A stretch of 64,000 nt of DNA from Austropuccinia psidii (lineage: Eukaryota; Basidiomycota; Pucciniomycetes; Pucciniales; Sphaerophragmiaceae): NCBI GenBank assembly GCA_023105745.1, contig JALGQZ010000009.1, positions 45,537,967 through 45,601,966 of the forward strand. Reading direction: 5' to 3'. The first letter of the stretch is position 1. Every line of letters begins with the position of its first letter. Positions 59,101 to 64,000 of this stretch are shown piece after piece. Position numbers and translations under genes: made by a program. A model generated the notes under the pieces. That model ran no database searches and was not told the origin of the DNA. It saw only the letters and a program-made list of their open reading frames with translations.

Positions 59101-61977
59101 GCTAGAGAAGCCTTAGAGGTACACATTAAAGAATTAATGGACCTTGGAGTATTAAGAAAATTTGGACATAATGAACAGGTAGAAGTTACTACTCCTGTCA
59201 TTATAAATTGGCATAATGGAAAATCAAGGATGGTAGGAGACTTCAGAGCCCTGAACACCTATACCATTCCAGATAGATATCCAATACCTAGAATCCATGA
59301 GACATTGACACAATTGTCACAAGCTAAGTTAATTACAGCTATGGATGCCTTAAAAGGTTTTCATCAAAATGTCTTAACAGACAATGCCAAAAAAACTACT
59401 GAGGATAATAGTCCACTGTGGAATTTTTGAATACTTAAGAATGCCATTTGGGATAAAAAATGCACCTTCCCATTACCAAAGAATGATGAATACCATATTT
59501 CCTGAAGAATTATCAGAAGGATGGTTAATTATCTATATTGATGATATCATAGTTTGCTCAGAAACTTGGGAAAATCACCTTACAAGACTAGAAAGGGTAC
59601 TACAGAAAATAGTCCAAGTGAATATGAAAATTTCCTTGAAAAAGTGTCATTTTGCATAAAGTGAATTAAAAGCGCTAGGACATGTTGTATCTGGACTTAG
59701 TCTAGGCATAGACAAAAATAAAGTAGCAGCAGTACTACTTAAACCAATGCCTCAAACCAAAAAAGAAATGCAATCATTTTTAGGATTTGCTGGTTACTAT
59801 AGACAGCATATAAAGGACTTTGCAAAAAGTGCCAAATCCTTATATAAATTATGTGACCAACAAACAGTTTATGAAAGGACTGAATAAAGGGTCAAGGCAT
59901 ATGAAGAATTGAAAAATTCACTAACAAATGCCCCATTTCTTCTAATGCCAGATTGGAAACTACCCTTCAAACTATACATTGATGCTTGTGGAGAAGGACT
60001 AGGTGCTGCACTTCACCAAACAAAAATTATCAATGATAAACCAGTGGAAGGACCAATTTGTTTCATTTCAAGGCAGATAAAGCCAACAGAAGCAAGGTAT
60101 GGAGCCAGCCAAATGGAACGCTTATGCTTAGTGTGGGCTTTAGAAAAACTGCATTATTATTTGGATGGCACAGTATTTGATGTAATCACAGACTGTAATG
60201 CTGTGAAATCACTATTAAATATGAAGACTCCAAATAGACATATGCTGAGATGGCAAATTGCTATCCAAGAATATAGAGGAAATATGACTATTGTGCATAA
60301 ATCTGGAAATATTCATAAAAATGCAGATGGTCTTAGCAGATGGGCTTTAGCAAATACCCCTGACAATCCAGCATGGGTGCCACAAGAAGAACACCATATA
60401 GAAGGAATATGTGTTACTGATATTGGCACAGAATTCTTTAACCAAGTTAAAGAAAGCTATAAGATAGACAAAAATTGCCATATCTTAAGCCAACTTCTAA
60501 TGAAAGACTGCAAAGACCCATCACTTTCATCAAAACTAGATGAAACATGGAAAAAGGCATATGATGAAGGAAGATTCCACCTCCTTGATGGAATCCTTTA
60601 CCATAGACCAAAACACACATGTGTTATGGCCTTAACAGATAGAACCCTGATAAACACTATTTTACATGAATGTCATGACAGTGTTGCAGCTGGACACCTT
60701 TCAGAAGATAGAACACTAGAAAGGGTGAAAACCTGCTCTTGGTGGCCAAATTGGAAGAAAGATGTTACAGAATACTGCCAAACCTGTGAGAGATGTCAAA
60801 AAGCCAACAGAGCCACAGGAAAGAAATTTGGAATGATGATCCAAATCCAAGAACCAAAATCCCCATGGGAAATAGTTCATATGGATTGGGTAACAGCATT
60901 ACCTCCAGGAGGAGACAGGAGTTATAATGCATTCCTAGTGTTAGTTGACAGATACAGTAAAACTCCCTTGTTCTTACCATGTCATAAAGATGACACAGCT
61001 ATGGACACAGCCATAATGATATGGAATAAAGTTATTAGCCATACAGGCTTATTCCAGAATATTATAAGTGACAGAGACTCAAAGTTCACTTCAGCATTAT
61101 GGGCAAATCTACATAACTTATTTGGGACAAAGCTATAATTCTCAACAGCTTACCATCCCCAAACTGATGGTTTAGCAGAAAGAATGATACAGACCTTAGA
61201 GGACATGATCAGAAGATTCTGTGATTATGGGCTAGAATTCAAAGATTCTGATGGTTTTACCCATGATTGGTGTACACTAATACCAGCTCTTGAACTAGCA
61301 TATAAGACATCAATCCATTCTTCTACTGGCAAAACACCAGCAATGCTAGAAAAAGGTTGGAATCCAAGACTTCCTTATGACACCCTCAAAAAGGACTTAG
61401 TGGATATACATCCAACAGCAAGCAGCTTTAAAATAATGCTTGACAAAGCAAGACACCATGCAAACATATGTATGCAAGATTCTTTCAGATATGCAAACAA
61501 AAGATGGGATAAAAGTCATAAGCCACCTGATTTCAAAATAGGAGACTTGGTCCTAGTATCAACCCTTAATTTCAATAACATAAAAAGCCCAAAGAAATTG
61601 AAAGATTCCTTTGAAGGACCATTTATGATAAAAGCACTTCATGGACCCAATGCTGTGCAATTGGAACTCACAGGTGAACTAATGAACAAACACCCAACTT
61701 TCCCTGTAAGTCTGATAAAACCTTACAGTTCAAGTGAAAAGGAGTTATTTCCACTAAGAAATAAACCCCCAATTGAAATTCCCCCTTGGAAGAAGGAGAG
61801 GAAAAGAAAATAGTAAAAGTCCTTAAAGAAAGAAGGACAAGAAACAAAAAAGAAAGGGAATACCTTGTAAGGTATAGAAATTCAACTCAAGAAGATGAAT
61901 GGCTACTTGAGAAAGATATAACAAATGCTGAAAAACTACTAAGAAGGTTCAGACATTAAAGAAAGGCTGAAAAATAG
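56179..61977 (+). pseudogene. gag-pol: Broken gag-pol of A4
   Basis: The ATG at 56179 opens the usual family A Gag. In-frame stops are at 56554, 57118, 57199 and 58891. An inserted base near 59390 shifts the frame, then stops occur at 59657, 59885 and 61136. A lost C near 61780 shifts it again, and a TAA at 61957 lies just before the original stop at 61975-61977. The zinc knuckle, protease DTG, YIDD, HHCC and DDE motifs are all still legible, and the longest piece (57256-58893) spans capsid to the end of protease. Most hits are single substitutions, consistent with drift after insertion. Confidence 0.92.
56219..56872 (+). CDS. Second-frame ORF in A4
   Basis: This is the +1 frame of gag. The MELD segment is 56219-56321, the 66-bp GC-AG candidate intron 56322-56387, and the frame is open from 56388 to the TAA at 56870. 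The frame is uninterrupted over the same stretch in which Gag has acquired a stop (56554). From the internal ATG 56426 it gives 148 codons. The TTTCCCA heptamer near the end is mutated (TTACTCA). Confidence 0.45.
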
Positions 61978-62095
61978 AAAATTTAAGCATTATTGAGCTT
62001 CAAGACTAACAAAGTCTATTGAATAGGTAGGACCGTGGATGATACCCTAATTACACATATCAGATTGTGGTACAATCTTTTTTGGTGGTAGGGAA
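61978..62095 (+). other. A4 3' noncoding region and polypurine tract
   Basis: GGTGGTAGGGAA ends at 62095. The shared noncoding block (about 62021-62047) has two changes. Confidence 0.7.
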
Positions 62096-64000
62096 TGTGA
62101 GCCTTTGAGATATGACCACATACCCAATAAGGTCACAAGAAAGACACAGAATAATTATACCTTTAAGATGATTATACTAAAATTAGTTAGAATAATTATA
62201 CATTAAAAATAATTGCTTTAAAAATACAAAAATACCATAAATTGGTACAAAAATTGGTTTAAATTAAACACCAATGGATCAAAATGTGAAATAAATTATA
62301 CCATTGGATTCCCCATGGTAAAATACACATATACCATTTTTATGGCATATCTGTAAAGTCAATATTTAATGAGTTATAAGGAATAATACCTTATAAAAAC
62401 CATAAATCCTTATTTATTTCAAGAACCAATGAAACAACATGTGAAATAATTTGTACCATTGGATTCCCCATGAAAATTCACACATAAAACAATTAATGAG
62501 CTAATTTACAAAGTTAATACTTAAGGAATCAACCTGAATATATGCACTTTTTTGGTCAACGCATATATTCAAGGATCATAGCTAATATCTCTTAAACTAT
62601 ACAAGATAGAGTGATGAACCAAAAATAAAGTTACAACTCAATTACTGTAAGAGCACAGATATAAACTTCATTTTACAAATTATAATCAAGGTTAAAACCT
62701 ATGATGAAATATTGATAAAAATCAACAGAGCGGTTGACCACTTTGTTGTGAAAGTGGTCCAAACTTAAAAAAAATTACGCAGTTGGATTCTACTAGTTCA
62801 TTAGTAAAGAATGATGTAATCTTTATTATTAAGTTCAGGGTACCATCCCCTGAAATCATGGTTTGAAGTTTAAAATATTGAATTTCGGCAGAAAAGATGA
62901 GTTACAAGAAAAATAATCAAAATAAGAGTTTTGATGATGTAATGAAAAGCTCTTGGAAGCATAGTAAGGTTATGTCAGGATATAAGAATTCACTCTATGA
63001 ATTGCTGTAGCGTGTAAAACTTAAAAGTTATTAAAGATAAAAGTTTGGGCTTAAATTGAGCAGTTATCATCACCTACTGTAACCTTAAATTAAGTTTAAC
63101 TGTCATATGAGTGATACAATTGGTGAATACTATTAGTTTATGATTAAAACTAATAAAATCCACGAAATTTGGGGTTCTGCCAAGCCTCTGATGTCATCAA
63201 ACTTGGAGTTATAGTGATAACTCTAAATAATGGTGTAATAATGATGTAATATGGTTTGATCATGATGTAATCATCCTCAAACCTTAAAATATTGATCAAT
63301 TCCAGTGGATATGATCAGTACACGTCTACTAGAAGCCTGTTGGACTCTAGGAGGGAGGTATTTACTATAAATAGAGCTCTTTTTACTCTGTTTTCCCCTC
63401 AGACGCATCAAAAACATTAAATCGATTAAATCAAAGGTAATTTCTTTATTCTTTATATATAAAGCTATTATATTATTAAAGACCAAAGACCACCTTGTTG
63501 TCATCATCTATTTTGACGTGATTAAATCATTTATTTAATTGTTTTTGCTAAAAATCTCTCTAAAAACTCATTTCCACGTAAAATCAAGAATATTAGTAAT
63601 TTTCTTTATTTTTATTGTAAATACAATTTGAAAAGGTTGTATTTATATTTTTTGGCGTAAAATATTACAAAATTATTATATTAAGTGTTAAAAGTAGGTT
63701 ATTTTCTCTTTATTATTATTTCAATAATTCCTTAATTAATATAAATAGTATTTATATTAATTTATAACTTTAAAATTGGTAATATTATTGTTATTAATTG
63801 TTTTTTTATTAATAAAAAAAAACTTTTTGGGCCTTTATTATTTGTTTGTAACAATAATAAAGTGCCTTTAAATATATTAATTATTTTATATTAATATATT
63901 TATTTTATTTTATTATATTTTATAATATAAATTATATTATTATATTTTATTAATAATATAATTATTTCTACGCCATAATTATAATAATTCTTTATTATTA
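62096..64000 (+). repeat. A4 3' LTR, first 1905 bases
   Basis: It starts TGTGAGCC and is cut by the window edge. TATAAATA is at 63366-63373. It carries a 20-base segment near 62150 that is missing from the 5' LTR. Confidence 0.92.
63366..63373 (+). promoter_or_regulatory. TATA box of the A4 3' LTR
   Basis: TATAAATA lies in the conserved promoter block before GAGCTC. Confidence 0.5.

Larger units (their letters stand above)
53455..64000 (+). mobile_element. Family A LTR retrotransposon A4, 3' end beyond the window
   Basis: The 5' LTR is 53455-55449, the interior 55450-62095, and the 3' LTR starts at 62096, of which 1905 bases are visible. From the 5' LTR length it should end about 90 bases past the edge, followed by GGTGT if the duplication is intact. 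The order is complete, but gag-pol is broken in at least nine places. Confidence 0.92.

Overview
The window is a stack of nested long terminal repeat (LTR) retrotransposons from an AT-rich fungal genome. I see no host gene, rRNA or tRNA. The coding content is Ty3/gypsy Gag-Pol of chromovirus type: zinc knuckle, DTG protease, YIDD reverse transcriptase, RNase H, HHCC and D,D35E integrase, C-terminal chromodomain. The protein style, including the gag N-termini, resembles repeats I associate with rust fungi (Pucciniales), most likely Austropuccinia psidii. That species call is inference from memory, not a search.

Three related families are present. Family A has LTRs of about 2.0 kb and four copies: A1 (1-9637, +), A2 (10474-20293, -), A3 (23890-53132, +) and A4 (53455 to past the right edge, +). 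There is also an LTR fragment, A0. Family B has LTRs of about 1.92 kb and one copy (36056-46441, +). Family C has LTRs of about 1.8 kb and two copies on the minus strand: C1 (30533-49203) and C2 (20855 onward, interrupted twice).

The nesting can be read base by base. C2 is interrupted by A3 (duplication GGCAA) and by A4. A3 is interrupted by C1 (duplication GTGTG). C1 is interrupted by B (duplication TCCAC). The right part is therefore four elements deep, with insertion order C2, A3, C1, B. On the left, A1 lies in LTR fragment A0, which lies in the 3' LTR of A2. A2 also carries a 593-bp terminal-inverted-repeat element flanked by TAAATTTA. The only stretch not explained by retrotransposons is 20294-20854, a GC-rich island with imperfect tandem repeats.

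A1 and B look youngest. Each has an open pol and a single frameshift in gag. A2, A3, A4, C1 and C2 are broken by stops, frameshifts, deletions and insertions.

The least expected signal is a second, overlapping reading frame in the 5' part of gag, shifted +1 from Gag. It is present in families A and B and similar at protein level. In both families a 63-66 bp intron-like segment at the same alignment position covers the stops of this frame and restores it in phase. An upstream intron-like segment would remove the Gag start codon. Together these suggest a spliced mRNA that makes a second protein of about 195-240 residues, while unspliced RNA makes Gag-Pol. This is inferred from sequence only and needs RNA data.
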